Of a DNA stretch of 64,000 nt, positions 23,045-34,193 are shown one piece after another; the stretch's first letter is position 1; every line of letters starts with the position of its first letter. Position numbers and translations under genes: made by a program. The notes under the pieces are model-generated. The model worked only from the letters and a program-made list of their open reading frames with translations. It had not been told where the DNA came from and made no database searches. The DNA is from Musa acuminata AAA Group (taxonomy: Eukaryota > Streptophyta > Magnoliopsida > Zingiberales > Musaceae): the NCBI RefSeq assembly GCF_036884655.1, contig NC_088345.1, forward strand, positions 26,515,501-26,579,500, given 5' to 3'.

Positions 23045-24055
23045 TCAAGTAATTTCAAAATAAATTAGGGGGATTTCGATTACCTCATCATTGTAGGCTG
23101 TTAAGGCGTAGTTTGCTGCCTTGCTTTTGTTGATTTTCTCTTCTTCGGAGGAGCTCCATTCATCCCAATTTTTGTTCTTTTTCTTGCGTTTAAAGCAAGT
23201 AGTTCCATTCTTTTTGCTTTTTAATTTTCGTTTCATTTGTAGTTTAAGTTCACCATCACTTGAGCTTATGCTCGAGTGGTCTTCAAATGTTCTATGTCCC
23301 AAATCCTTCCTGTTCTTTGGAAGGTTGGTTTGTTCATCATTGTCCTCATCACTTGAGTCATCGCTCAAGTGGCATTCATTTGTCCAGAGTTCCAAATCCT
23401 TCCTGTTCTTTGGAAGGTCATTGAGTTCAATATGTTCATCATGTGCATTGTGCACCATTTCATATGTCATCAATGAACCAATTAGTTCTTCAAGTGGTAA
23501 GTTGTTTAGGTTTTTTGATTCTTGAATAGCAGTTACTTTTGAATCCCAAGTTTTAGAAAGTGAGCGCAAAACTTTGTTAATGAGTTCAAAATCCGAAAAG
23601 CTTTTACCAAGTGATTTTAAACCATTGACGACATCCGTAAAACGGGTGTACATGTCAACAACGGTTTCGCTTGGTTTCATATGAAAAAGCTCGAAATCAT
23701 GCAGTAAAATATTAACTTTCGAGTCTTTGACTCTACTAGTTCCCTCGTGCGTGATTTCAAGAGTGCGCCAAATATCGAAAGCCGTTTCGCACAAAGAAAC
23801 CCGATTGAACTCATTTTTGTCCAAAGCGCAAAATAAGGCATTCATAGCCTTTGCGTTTAAAGAAAAATACTTTTTCTCCAAATCCGACCATTCGTTCATC
23901 GGTTTGGAGGGAAGTTGAAAACCGTTTTCAATGATATTCCATAAATCCAGATTTAGAGAAATCAAGAAAACTCTCATTCGAGTTTTCCAATAAGTGTAGT
24001 CCAATCCGTTAAAGAACGGTGGACGAAAGACCGACAAGCCCTCTTGAAGAGCCAT
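23045..24055 (-). CDS. E1 Gag (shortened, intact)
   Basis: 336 residues, uninterrupted, ATG 51 bases inside the LTR boundary. The N-terminal UBN2-type copia Gag region (residues 1-210) contains NGLDYTYWKTRMRVF, NALFCALDKNEFNRV, TFxIWRTLEITHEGTSRVKD-like, YTRFTDVVNGLKSLGKSFSD and EELIGSLMTYEM motifs. The LPKNRKDL acidic segment is duplicated (about 215 and 245). Where E2 and E3 have CYECKKPGHYKSDC, E1 has only TTCFKRKKK, so the zinc knuckle is missing; the coiled coil and second Cys/His cluster are also absent. The C-terminus is IYFEIT, as in E4, E5 and E7. Predicted structural capsid protein; particle assembly and RNA binding in this form are inferred at best. Confidence 0.88.
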   Translation of the reverse strand: MALQEGLSVFRPPFFNGLDYTYWKTRMRVFLISLNLDLWNIIENGFQLPSKPMNEWSDLEKKYFSLNAKAMNALFCALDKNEFNRVSLCETAFDIWRTLEITHEGTSRVKDSKVNILLHDFELFHMKPSETVVDMYTRFTDVVNGLKSLGKSFSDFELINKVLRSLSKTWDSKVTAIQESKNLNNLPLEELIGSLMTYEMVHNAHDEHIELNDLPKNRKDLELWTNECHLSDDSSDEDNDEQTNLPKNRKDLGHRTFEDHSSISSSDGELKLQMKRKLKSKKNGTTCFKRKKKNKNWDEWSSSEEEKINKSKAANYALTAYNDEVIEIPLIYFEIT

Positions 24056-24091
24056 TTCTCTCGGGTGTAAATCCGAAATGAGAAATACCCC

Positions 24092-24103
24092 GCTCTGATA
24101 CCA
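24092..24103 (-). promoter_or_regulatory. E1 primer-binding site
   Basis: Minus strand TGGTATCAGAGC, two bases inside the 5' LTR. Confidence 0.9.
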
Positions 24104-24105
24104 AT

Positions 24106-26471
24106 TGTTAGGATCGAGAGCACTAAGAGGGGGGGGGGTGAATTAGTGCAGCGGAAATCTTACAGCGATTTAAAACCGAAAGCTGCGTTCGTCCGATAAA
24201 AAACGATTTCGATATAAAAGCAGAATCACAGTGCAGTTTGCGTCTAAGCGCAGTTTTGCGTCTAAGCGCAGTTTGCATCTAAACACAGTTTGCGTCTAAG
24301 CGCAGTTTGCGTCTAAGCACAGTTTGCGTCTAAGCGCAGTTTGCGTCTAAACTCAGTTTTACGTCCAAACGTAGTTTTACGTCTAAACGTAGTTTTACGT
24401 CTAAACGCAGTTTTACGTCTAAACGCAGTTTTGCATCTAAACGCAGTTTTACGTCTAAACGCAGTTTTACATCTAAACGCAGTTTTACGTCTAAACGTAG
24501 TTTTGCGTCTAAACGCAGTTTTACGTCTAAACGTAATTTTACGTCTAAATGTAGTTTTGCGTCTAAAAGCAGTTTTGAACCTTGAAAAGCATTTTACGTA
24601 GAAAGCAATTTGCAGTTATAAATGGAATCCGAATGTAAGCGTAAACTGCAGTGTGAAGATCGTACGAAAACACGATTTACGTTTGAATGCAGATTCTGAA
24701 AGATCAGAGCTTAGAAACTCGTTCGTAAAGGCGCAGAGGGCAGTAGCTTTGTAGGAGGTTTGCAGTAATGATAAAGTGCTCAAGGTAAAAGCAAACCAGA
24801 GATTTAGAGTGGTTCGGTCAGTCTTGACCTACTCCACTTTTGGCTTCCGCCACCGATGAGGTTACCGACGTCAACTAGAGGCCTTCCTTCAATAGGCGAA
24901 GGCCAATTGCCCTTTTACAGTTTCTCTCCTTTTGATAGGCTCAGGAGACAACCTTTACAGATCCTTTCTCTCCTCTCTTTACAACTCAAGACTTGAAGAA
25001 CAAAAGGAGGAGAACTTTAGGACTTTACACAAATTTGAGCTCTTAGAATCACTGAAAAGATCAAGAATTCGGTGTGGATCTGTATCCTTTCAGTGTTGAA
25101 TGGGTGGGGTATTTATAGGCCCCAACCCAATTCAAATTTGGAGCTCAAAACGATCAAATCCCGGAATTCCGGGATCAGGCGGTTGCACCTCTTGACTGGA
25201 GAGGTGGCACCGCCTGGCAGAGCTCGAAGACTGAGCTCAGGCGATTGCACCTCTCTGCCAGAGCTCGAAGACTGAGCTCGGTGGTTGCACCGCCTGGTAG
25301 AGCTCGAAGACTGAGCTCGGTGGTTGCATCACCTGGCAGAGCTCGAAACTGAGCTCAGGCTGATGCACCTCTCTGCCAGAGCTCGAAACTTGAGCTCTGG
25401 CGGTGCTACCTCTTGACAGAGGAGGTTGCACCGCCCAGTCTCGCTTGGAGACTGAGCCCTGGGCGGTTGCACCTCTTGGCTGGGGCGGTTGCACCGCCCA
25501 GTCTCGCTGGGAGACATAGCCTGGGCGGTTGCACCTCTTGGCTGGGGCGGTTGCACCGCCCAGTCTCGCAGCCCTGGCGGTTGCACCTCCTGGCCTAGGC
25601 GGTTGCACCGCCTAGTGCAATCAGGGTCCGAATGGTTCGCTCCATTCGGCCCAATTTGAATCTTTTCAGGGGCCCAATTGCCCCAAGATTAAGCTAATGG
25701 GATCACCTCCCATTTTCAAGCTTAATCATCGTGCTAACTACGATTAACTCTAAGACAACTTCTGCAGCTATGCTCCGATGCGTCAATCGCTTCTTCCGGC
25801 GAGTTTCCGGCGAACTTCCGTCGATCATCCGATAAACCCTCAGTGATCCTTCTGCAGACATCCGGCATACTCCTGGACTTTGCGACGATCCACTTGGCGA
25901 GTTCCGACGAGCTTCGCTTGGCAAGCTTCTGGACTTCTCGGATCTGTTCTCGCTGAACCTCCGACGACCGTCCGAACTTCCGTCGAACTCTCGAACTCCC
26001 AACGTGATCATGATCTTGACTCCGGCGCAACACCTGCTGCTTGTCTTACTCTCATCGTAGTTAATCCTGCACACCAAATCAAAACTTCGATCGAGACAAT
26101 TAATCCTAAGCAATTAACCAAGTTGTCCGACATGTCATTGGTCCCTCGACGCTTCGTCCGATTCTTCGGTGCATCGTCCTCTTCTGCAGCCTATTGCCCA
26201 ATCGGCCAGTTGACTCCGCAACTCCGATATCCTTGGCACAATACCCGCTCTTCTTGGCCCGATGCCCGAGTCCACGGCCCGAAGCCTTCTGTCGATACGT
26301 CGACCGATCCATCGGCCCGACGTCCAATCTTCTGACATGTTCCTTCGGCACAACATGATTTTCCTGCTTTAATTGTCTCATCCTGATCGAAGCATCCTGC
26401 GTCACTCAAAACGCAGATTAAATCATAAACATATATCAAGTAGTTTCATCATCAAAATACGAGATTCAACA
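24106..26471 (-). repeat. E1 5' LTR
   Basis: Same length as its partner. TATA (minus TATAAATA) at 25110-25117 and the 18-bp palindrome ATCCCGGAATTCCGGGAT at 25158-25175, with GGCGGTTGCACCGCC and GAGCTCGAAGACTGAGCTC repeats upstream (about 25176-25620). Confidence 0.9.
24231..24580 (-). repeat. 18-bp minisatellite, E1 5' LTR
   Basis: Unit order matches the partner LTR at 17921-18262, with several CG-site transitions between them. Confidence 0.9.
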
Positions 26472-26640
26472 GAGCTGACTTTAAGTTCCTTGAGGAGATT
26501 TGTGACCTAATTGAGTTCAGTAGCAGCGATAGCAATAACACGATATTCAGCTTCAGTTGTAGACCGGGCCATTGTCTTTTTGCTTCTTAGAACTCCAACT
26601 GATTGGATTAACCCCAAGAAAAATCATATACCCTGATGAG
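26472..26640 (-). pseudogene. RNase H relic of old copia, between E1 and E2
   Basis: 169 bp of old copia DNA left between the two insertions (including one copy of each target duplication). Minus-strand translation shows the KKTMARSTTEAEYRV motif of copia RNase H, then NLLKELKVS. It joins the IN/RT segment at 36220 upstream and 17787 downstream. Confidence 0.85.
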
Positions 26641-28718
26641 TGTTAGGATCGAGAGCACTAAGAGGCGGGGGGGTTAATTAGTGCAGCGGACATCTTACAG
26701 CAATTTAAAACCGAAAGGTGCGTTCGTTCAATAAAATCTATTATGATGCAAAATCCGATTCACAGTTTGTATTTAAGCGCAGTTTGCGTCTAAGAGTAGT
26801 TTACGTCTAAACGCAGTTTGCGTCTAAACGCAGTTTTACGTCTAAACTTAGTTTTACGTCTAAACGCAGTTTTACGTCTGAACGCAGTTTTGCGTCTGAA
26901 CGCAGTTTTACGTCTGAACGCAGTTTTACGTCTGAACGCAGTTTTACGTCTGAACACAGTTTTGCGTCTGAACGCAGTTTTGCGTCTGAACGCAGTTTTG
27001 CGTCTAAACGTGGTTTTACGTCTAAACACAGTTTTGCGTCTAAACGCAGTTTTACGTCTAAATATAGAAACTGAACTTTGAAAATCTTTTTGTGAATGTG
27101 TAGAAAGCAGTTTGCAATTATGAATGGAATCAAAGCGTAAGCGTAAACTGCGATGTAAAGATCGTACGAAAACACCGATTTATGTCTCAATGCAAATTCG
27201 GAAAGATCTGAACTTAGAGAATCGTTCGTAAAAGCGCAGAGGGCAGTAGCTATGTAGGAGGTTTGCAGTAATGATAAAGTGCTAAAAAATAAACGCAAAC
27301 CAGAGATTTAGAGTGGTTCGGTCAGTCTTGACCTACTCCACTTTTGGCTTCCTCCACCGATGAGGTTGCCAACGTCAACTAGAGGCCTTCCTTCAATAGG
27401 CGAAGGCCAACTGCCCTTTTACAGTTTCTCTCCTTTTGACAGGCTTAGGAGACAACCTTTACAGATCCTTTCTCTCCTCTCTTTACAACTCAAGACTTTG
27501 AAGAACAGAAAGAGGAGAACTTTTGGACTTTACACAATTTTGAGCTCTTAGAATCACAGAAAAGATCAGGAATTCGGAGTGGATCTGTCCCCTTTCTGTG
27601 CTGAACGGGTGGGGTATTTATAGGCCCCAACCCAGTTCAAATTTGGAGCTCAAAACGATCAAATCCCGGAATTCCGGGATCAGGCGGTTGCACCTCTTGA
27701 CTAGAGAGGTTGCACCGCCTAGCAGAGCTCGAAGACTGAGCTCAGGCGGATGCACCTCTCTGTCAGGGGTGGTTGCACCTTTCTGCCAGAGCTCGAAGAC
27801 CGAGCTCAGGCGGTGCATCTCCTGACCAGAGAGGTTGCACCTCTCTGCCAGAGGTGGTTGCACCTCTCTGCCAGAGGTGGTTGCTCCTCTCTGCCAGAGG
27901 TGGTTGCACCTCTCTGCCAGAGCTCGAAGACCGAGCTCAGGCGGTGCCTCTCCTGTCCAGAGAGGTTGCTCCTCTCTGCCAGAGCTCGAAGACCGAGCTT
28001 GGTGGTTGCACCTCTTGGCAAAGCTCGAAACTTGAGCTCTGGCGGTGCTACCTCTTGACAGAGGAGGTTGCACCGCCCAGTCTCGCTTGGAGACTGAGCC
28101 CTGGGCGGTTGCACCGCTTGGCTGGGGCGGTTGCACCGCCCAGTCTCACTGGGAGACATATCCTGGGCGGTTGCACCGCTTGGCTGGGGCGGTTGCACCG
28201 CCCACAGCACCTTGGGTCCGAATGGGTTGAACCATTCGACCCAATTTGAGTTCTTCAGGGGCCCAATTGCCCCAGGATTAAGCTAATGGGATCACCTCCC
28301 ATTCCTAACTTAATCAACGTGCTAACTACGATTAAATCTAAGACAATTTCTGCAGCTTTGCTTCGGTACGTCCATCGCTTCTTCCGGCGAACTTCCGTCG
28401 ATCATCCGATGAACCCTCGGGGATGCTTCTGCGGACTTCCGGCAAACTCCTGGATTTTGCGACGATTCACTTGGCAAGTTCCGACGAGCTTCGCTTGGCA
28501 AGCTTCGGGACTTCTCGGATCTGTTCTTTCAGAACCTTCGACGACCATCCGAATTTCTGTCGAACTCTCGAACTCCCAACGTGATCATGATCTTGACTCT
28601 GGCGCAACTCCTGCTGCTTGTCTAACTTTCATCGTAGTTAATCCTGCACACTTATCTCAACACATAGATTAGACAACAAATGACAATTGACTTCATCATC
28701 AAAATCCGAGATTCAACA
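26641..28718 (-). repeat. E2 3' LTR
   Basis: TGTTAGGATCG...GATTCAACA on the plus strand. TATA at 27615-27622 (minus), palindrome ATCCCGGAATTCCGGGAT at 27663-27680. Its palindrome array is longer than in the partner, which explains most of the 52-bp length difference. Confidence 0.9.
26776..27072 (-). repeat. 18-bp minisatellite, E2 3' LTR
   Basis: About 16 units, many of the ACGTCTGAACGCAGTTTT variant shared with LTR-0 and E2's other LTR. Confidence 0.9.
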
Positions 28719-28733
28719 ATCTCCCCCTTTTTT
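28719..28733 (-). promoter_or_regulatory. E2 polypurine tract
   Basis: Minus strand AAAAAAGGGGGAGAT abutting the 3' LTR; a second tract ATAGGGGGAGTT lies about 50 bp further inside (near 28772) and a third near 29224. Confidence 0.85.
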
Positions 28734-29568
28734 ATGATGACAATCAATTGATAATGGAGTTATCCTTAACTCCCCCTATCTATATGCTATTGTTGAGATA
28801 AGTCAGCCTTGAATTCAAGACCTAAGAATTCAAGTGACGTATTGATAAGTTAGATCAGTTAAACTTATCAATACTCCCATCATGATACTCATAATGATGT
28901 ATCTCTTCAAGAATGATGTCAAAGCTTGACATACATCATCAAGTTTGTATGATTGTGTTTGTAACTATTCACCATGTAATTTAACATTATCATTTAAAGC
29001 TGCGAGGGACTATTACATGATGCACACATATTATCATTCTAGCAAGTTTGCATTTACTTCACAAGATAGTTTATCAACTCAAGACATAATGCAAACTATA
29101 GCACACGTTCATATATCTCTTGGTGATGCAAGGATGGCATAACCATAACATAGTTTATAGCATCACTCAAGTATTTGCAACATAGACATGATCATGGCAG
29201 TGTTTATCAATTCATATGTTTCTCCCCCTTTGTCATCAACAAAAAGCATGGTAATTGTGATACGAGGAAAACAATATTAGCAAGCTTATAGAGGAATTTT
29301 GCATAGATTGCTTTGAACATTTCTTCCCCTTTTTTATGAAAGTGGAATCACTTTATCACGCAAAGATATTACAGGATGAAATACATACACAGGAATCACT
29401 TTATCAGATTTATTTCAGGAACTTATTTTTCATGAAAGTGTACGAATAAATCTGTTATATAGCATTCGAACAAATAAGATGCATTTGGACAAGATTTTGT
29501 TGCAGATTTTCATATATAAACATGGCAATCAAGTGATCTGATAATTCAATATAGTCCGAAAAATAGGT
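28734..29568 (-). other. E2 non-coding 3' region
   Basis: About 830 bp between the pol stop and the PPT, with no convincing frame. It contains 'tgatgacaaagggggagaaac' on the minus strand (near 29224), matching E3 at 52808. No Env-like transmembrane frame is seen. Confidence 0.75.
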
Positions 29569-32559
29569 TTATTTATTCGGACACATCAATATTCCTAATT
29601 CTCTTCTAATAAAATCAAATTGTTCTTCACTTAGAGGTTTTGTAAAAATGTCAGCCAGTTGATGTTTAGTATCGATGAACTCTATGGTTACGTCATGATT
29701 AGTGACATGATCTCGTATAAAGTGGTGTCTAATATCAATATGTTTTGTTCTTGAGTGTTGTATAGGATTCTTAGTTAAGCATATTGCACTCGTATTATCA
29801 CATTTAATGGGAATATCTTTTAGATTAACTTTGTAATCTTCTAAAGTGTTTTTCATCCATACAACTTGTGCACAGCATGCACTTGCTGCAATATATTCAG
29901 CTTCGGTTGTTGATAGTGCAACCGAGCTTTGCTTCTTAGATGACCAGGAAACAAGGGCATGTCCTAAAAATTGACATGATCCTGATGTGCTTTTTCTATC
30001 TAGTCTACAGCCAGCGAGGTAAAGTATTCTTTGAGATATCTAAGTATTCTTTTGACTGCTTTGAGATAAGATATCGTAGGGTTTGATTGAAATCTAGCAC
30101 AAAGTCCTACACTGAACATGATGTCCGGTCTGGTGGCAGTGAGGTAAAGTAAACTTCCTATCATACCCCTATAAGTCTTTTGATTGAAGCTTTCTCCACT
30201 TTCATCAATTTCTAACTTAGTGGAGGTGCTCATAGGGGTGCTAATAGCCTTTGAGTTGTTCATATTAAACTTTTTTAATAAATTCATAGCATATTTAGTT
30301 TGACTAATAAAGATGTCATTGCTTAATTGTTTGATTTGTAAACCTAAGAAGAATGTTAATTCTCCCATTAAGCTCATTTCGAATTCAAGACTCATGGTTC
30401 TAGCAAAAGATTCACAGAGAGATTCATTTGTAGAGCCAAAGATAATATCATCAACATAAATCTGAACAATGAGAAAATTATTTTCAAAATTCTTGATAAA
30501 TAATGTAGTATCAACCTTGCCTTTTGTGAAATTATTTTCGATAAGAAATGAACTAAGCCTCTCATACCAAGCCCTTGGGGCTTGTTTTAAACCATAGAGA
30601 GCTTTAGTTAATCTAAACACATGATTAGGGAGGCTATTATTTTCAAATCCAGGAGGTTGTTCAACATAAACTTCTTCGGAAATAAAGCCATTTAGAAAAG
30701 CGCTTTTAATATCCATTTGAAACAGTTTAAAATTATTACTACTAGCGTAGGCAAGGAGCATCCTTATGGCTTCTAATCGAGCCACAGGAGCGAAGGTTTC
30801 TTCGTAATCGATACCTTCTTCTTGGTTGAAACCTTTGGCCACTAATCTAGCCTTATTTCTAACCACGATACCATTTTCATCTTGCTTGTTTCTGAAGACC
30901 CATTTAGTACCAATAACTAAATGGTCATTTGGCCTAGGAACAAGCTTCCACACCTCATTTCTCTCAAATTGATTCAATTCATCTTGCATTGCGATAATCC
31001 ATGAATCATCTTTCATGGCTTCGTCAACGCATTTGGGTTCAATTTGGTTGAGAAAGGCGGCATTTGCACAAAAAGTTTTAAGAGAAGATCGTGTTTGAAC
31101 CCCCTTTGACGTGTCTCCTAAGATTAGCTCCTTGGGATGAGCATCTACATACTTCCAATCCTTGGGTAAGGATATTTCGGGAGTGGATGCATCCAAGTTG
31201 CTCGTTGGAGAAGGGGTCTCGTTTAAATTCAAAGAATCAAAATTAACATCTTCGTCAAGATCATTTTTCGTGATTTCGGAAATCTCATTGAAAACAACAT
31301 GAATAGATTCTTCAATAATTAAAGTTCTTTTATTGAAGATACGAAAGGCTTTAGAAACAGTAGAATAACCAAGAAAGATTCCTTCATCAGATTTAGCATC
31401 AAATTTTCCTAAGTTGTCCTTTTCATTTAAGATAAAACACTTACTCCCAAAGGCTTTAAAATATGAAACATTAGGTTTTTTTATTGTTCCATAACTCATA
31501 GGGAATTTTGGTTAGTAGAGGTCTTACTAGAACTCTATTCAAAATGTAGCATGCAGTATTTACGGCTTCAGCCCAAAAATATTTGGGTAGGTTGTATTCA
31601 TTCAACATGGTTCTTGCCATTTCTTGTAAATTTCGATTTTTTCTTTCTACAACTCCATTTTGTTGAGGATTTCTAGGAGTAGAGAAATTATGATTATATC
31701 CATTGAGTTCACAAAATTCCTGGAAATCATGGTTTTGAAATTCACCACCATGATCACTTCTAATTGACGAAATCATAGAACCTTTCTCATTCTGAACAAG
31801 TTTACAAAACTTGGTAAAATATCTAAGGCATTCACTCTTCTGTTTTAAGAAGTAAGTCCATGTGTATCTGCTGTAGTCATCCACGATGACAAAGGCGTAT
31901 TTGCTACCTCCTAGGCTTGATGTGGAGATAGGTCCGAACAAATCCATATGGATCAATTGTAAGGGCCTAGAGGTGCTTATTTGGTTTTTAGATTTGAAGC
32001 TACTCTTAATTTGTTTACCTAATTGGCAAGCATCACATACATTGTCTTTGATGAACTTGATACGAGGAATTCCTCTTACAAGTTTTTTGGATGATATTTG
32101 AGTGATTAGTTTCATGCTAGCATGACCTAATCTTCTATGCCATATCCAAGCATCCTCATTCAAAGCAGAAAAACACATTTCATTACATAAATTATTGATG
32201 TCAATAGTATATACGTTATTTTGTTTTAATGCAATCATAGATATGTTTTTGTGTGGTTTTTCAATGATGCAAGCATTAGATTCAAATCTGATAATATATC
32301 CTTTATCACATAATTGACTAATGCTCAAGAGGTTATGTTTTAAACTATCCACTAGCAAAACATCTTCAATAGAGAAGTTGGATTTGTTACCTATGGTTCC
32401 TTTGCCAATGATTTTACCATTGTTGTTGTCTCCGAAGGTGACATATCCTTCGTCTATGCTAGTGAGCTTAGAGAATTGAGATGGATCTCCGGTCATATGC
32501 CTTGAGCATCCACTATCAAGGTACCATCTCTTGCTCCTAGCTTGCGATGGTTTAGTTTT
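29569..32559 (-). pseudogene. E2 Pol (protease, integrase, RT, RNase H), frameshifted and deleted
   Basis: Follows gag in the same frame after a TAG. Protease motif DSGCSRHMTGD at about 32485-32520; GAG-pre-integrase WIWHRRLGHAS and CDACQLGK; integrase core with DDYSRYTW and SDHGGEFQ; RT with [21 protein letters not shown] and YVDDIIFGS (about 30450). A single-base gain in an A-run near 31480 (NNKK-P) shifts the frame. Near 30017-30035 about 80 bp covering the first RNase H aspartates (YADADFAG in E3) is gone. The RNase H end ([31 protein letters not shown]) remains at 29569-29990. Enzymatically dead as it stands. Confidence 0.88.
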
Positions 32560-34143
32560 CTACAAGAAAGGATGATGTTTAGGTACCCATTTGCTTTTGG
32601 GTGCCTCACAAATAGATCTACATTTTCTATCATGTTGCATAGAATTTGTCATGGTTCCTTTAGGAACCCAAATCAATTTGTTTGGACTAATTTTCTTAAA
32701 TGGACAATAGTGCGTCTTGTGTCCAAACTTGCAACAAAAGTTGCATTTGCTTTGATGTCTAACATGTAAGATGGGGCCTTTTATGAAGGTGGTTGGATTT
32801 TGGTGAGGACTTCTCACGAATCCAATTCCACTTCTTATGGGGACGTGACCCTTGTTGGTAAGGATCATGTTTAATGACTTGCTATCAACCTCGAATTTCT
32901 TCAAGGTATCCTTAAGTAGCAAGTTTTCTTTTTGGAGAGTTTCTAGATCATGGCATTTTATGCATGAGCTTAAGCTATCATGATATTCAGTATTTAACTT
33001 ATCGAAATTACAAATAAGACTATCATGCTGCTTTTTTAGCAATTTATATTTATTACTAATAGTCTTACACTCATCAAACAATTCATGGAAAGCATTTAAT
33101 AATTCATCGAATGATAAATCTGCATCTATTGAATTTGTTACCTCGTCTTCGATGGCCATTAAGGCGTAATGAGCAACTTGCTCGGTGTTGGACTCCTCTT
33201 CTTCGGATGCGCTCGAGTCATCCCATGTTGCTTGAAGAGCCTTCTTCTTTGATGTTCTCCTTTTTACTTGGGGACAATCACTCTTGTAGTGTCCCGGCTT
33301 TTTGCATTCATAGCAGATCACTTGGTCCTTCTTGGGTTCAAGTTTATTTTTTGCATCATTCTTAAACTTGTTTCTTTTAAAGAACTTTTTAAACTTTCTT
33401 GTTAGAAGTGCCAAGTCATCATCACAGTCCTCATCACTTGAGTTTTCTCTCAAGTGGCATTCAGAGGTTTTAAGTGCCATATCCTTCCTGTTCTTTGGAA
33501 GGATGTCTTCTTGCTCTTCATGAGCTTTACAAGTCATTTCGTAGGTCATTAATGACCCGATTAGTTCTTCAAGAGGGAAGTTGCGCAAATCTTTTGCCTC
33601 TTGAATAGCAGTGACTTTAGGATCCCAATTCTTAGGAAGGGATCTTAGTATCTTATTTACGAGTTCAAAATCCGAAAAACTTTTTCCAAGTCCTTTTAGA
33701 CCGTTGACGACATCCGTGAAACGGGTAAACATGTCGCCAATGGTTTCACTTGGTTTCATTCGAAAAAGTTCAAAAGAATGTAACAACAGATTGATTTTTG
33801 ACTCTTTCACTCTACTTGTGCCCTCGTGGGTCACTTCGAGTGTGTGCCAAATATCAAATGTAGTTTCGCAAGTTGAAACACGATTAAACTCATTTTTATC
33901 AAGTGCGCAAAATAAGGCATTCATAGCCTTTGCATTAAGAGCGAAAGCCTTCTTCTCCAATTCATTCCAATCGATCATTGGAAGAGAAGACTTTGAAAAT
34001 CCATTTTCAACAAGGTTCCACAGTTCAAAATCCATGGAGATAAGAAAGATCCTCATTCGGGTCTTCCAGTAGGTGTAGTCCGTCCCACTGAACATGGGTG
34101 GACGTGTAATAGAATGCCCCTCTTGGTTTCCGGCGTATGCCAT
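32560..34143 (-). CDS. E2 Gag (full-length Sirevirus type, intact)
   Basis: 527 residues. UBN2-type N-terminal domain (1-230); acidic Ser/Asp segment (about 225-255); CCHC knuckle CYECKKPGHYKSDC at 277-290; predicted coiled coil about 345-450 (heptad-like, NKYKLLKK...LEXLQKENLLLKDTLKKFE); GIGFVRSP; second Cys/His cluster CNFCCKFGHKTHYC at 467-480. A long coiled-coil Gag and DSGCSRH protease fit the Sirevirus genus. The start is the first ATG after the primer site. It stops at TAG with pol continuing in the same frame. Likely forms the particle and could act in trans for E1; that last point is inference. Confidence 0.92.
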   Translation of the reverse strand: MAYAGNQEGHSITRPPMFSGTDYTYWKTRMRIFLISMDFELWNLVENGFSKSSLPMIDWNELEKKAFALNAKAMNALFCALDKNEFNRVSTCETTFDIWHTLEVTHEGTSRVKESKINLLLHSFELFRMKPSETIGDMFTRFTDVVNGLKGLGKSFSDFELVNKILRSLPKNWDPKVTAIQEAKDLRNFPLEELIGSLMTYEMTCKAHEEQEDILPKNRKDMALKTSECHLRENSSDEDCDDDLALLTRKFKKFFKRNKFKNDAKNKLEPKKDQVICYECKKPGHYKSDCPQVKRRTSKKKALQATWDDSSASEEEESNTEQVAHYALMAIEDEVTNSIDADLSFDELLNAFHELFDECKTISNKYKLLKKQHDSLICNFDKLNTEYHDSLSSCIKCHDLETLQKENLLLKDTLKKFEVDSKSLNMILTNKGHVPIRSGIGFVRSPHQNPTTFIKGPILHVRHQSKCNFCCKFGHKTHYCPFKKISPNKLIWVPKGTMTNSMQHDRKCRSICEAPKSKWVPKHHPFL

Positions 34144-34179
34144 CTCTCTTGGGTTTTAATCCGTTAGAGAGTTAACCTC

Positions 34180-34191
34180 GCTCTGATACCA
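34180..34191 (-). promoter_or_regulatory. E2 primer-binding site
   Basis: Minus strand TGGTATCAGAGC two bases inside the 5' LTR. Confidence 0.9.
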
Positions 34192-34193
34192 AT

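Larger units (their letters stand above)
17788..26471 (-). mobile_element. E1: gag-only (non-autonomous) Sirevirus-type retrotransposon
   Basis: 8.68 kb, LTRs 17788-20153 and 24106-26471, both 2366 bp by my coordinates, which suggests a recent insertion. Perfect 5-bp duplication GAGCT at 17783-17787 and 26472-26476. The internal region (3.95 kb) has a primer site, one intact gag of 336 codons, then about 2.9 kb of AT-rich DNA without pol, and a PPT. LTR architecture matches the autonomous E2 and E3, so those (or close relatives) are the likely source of enzymes. Inserted in the old copia RNase H. Confidence 0.9.
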
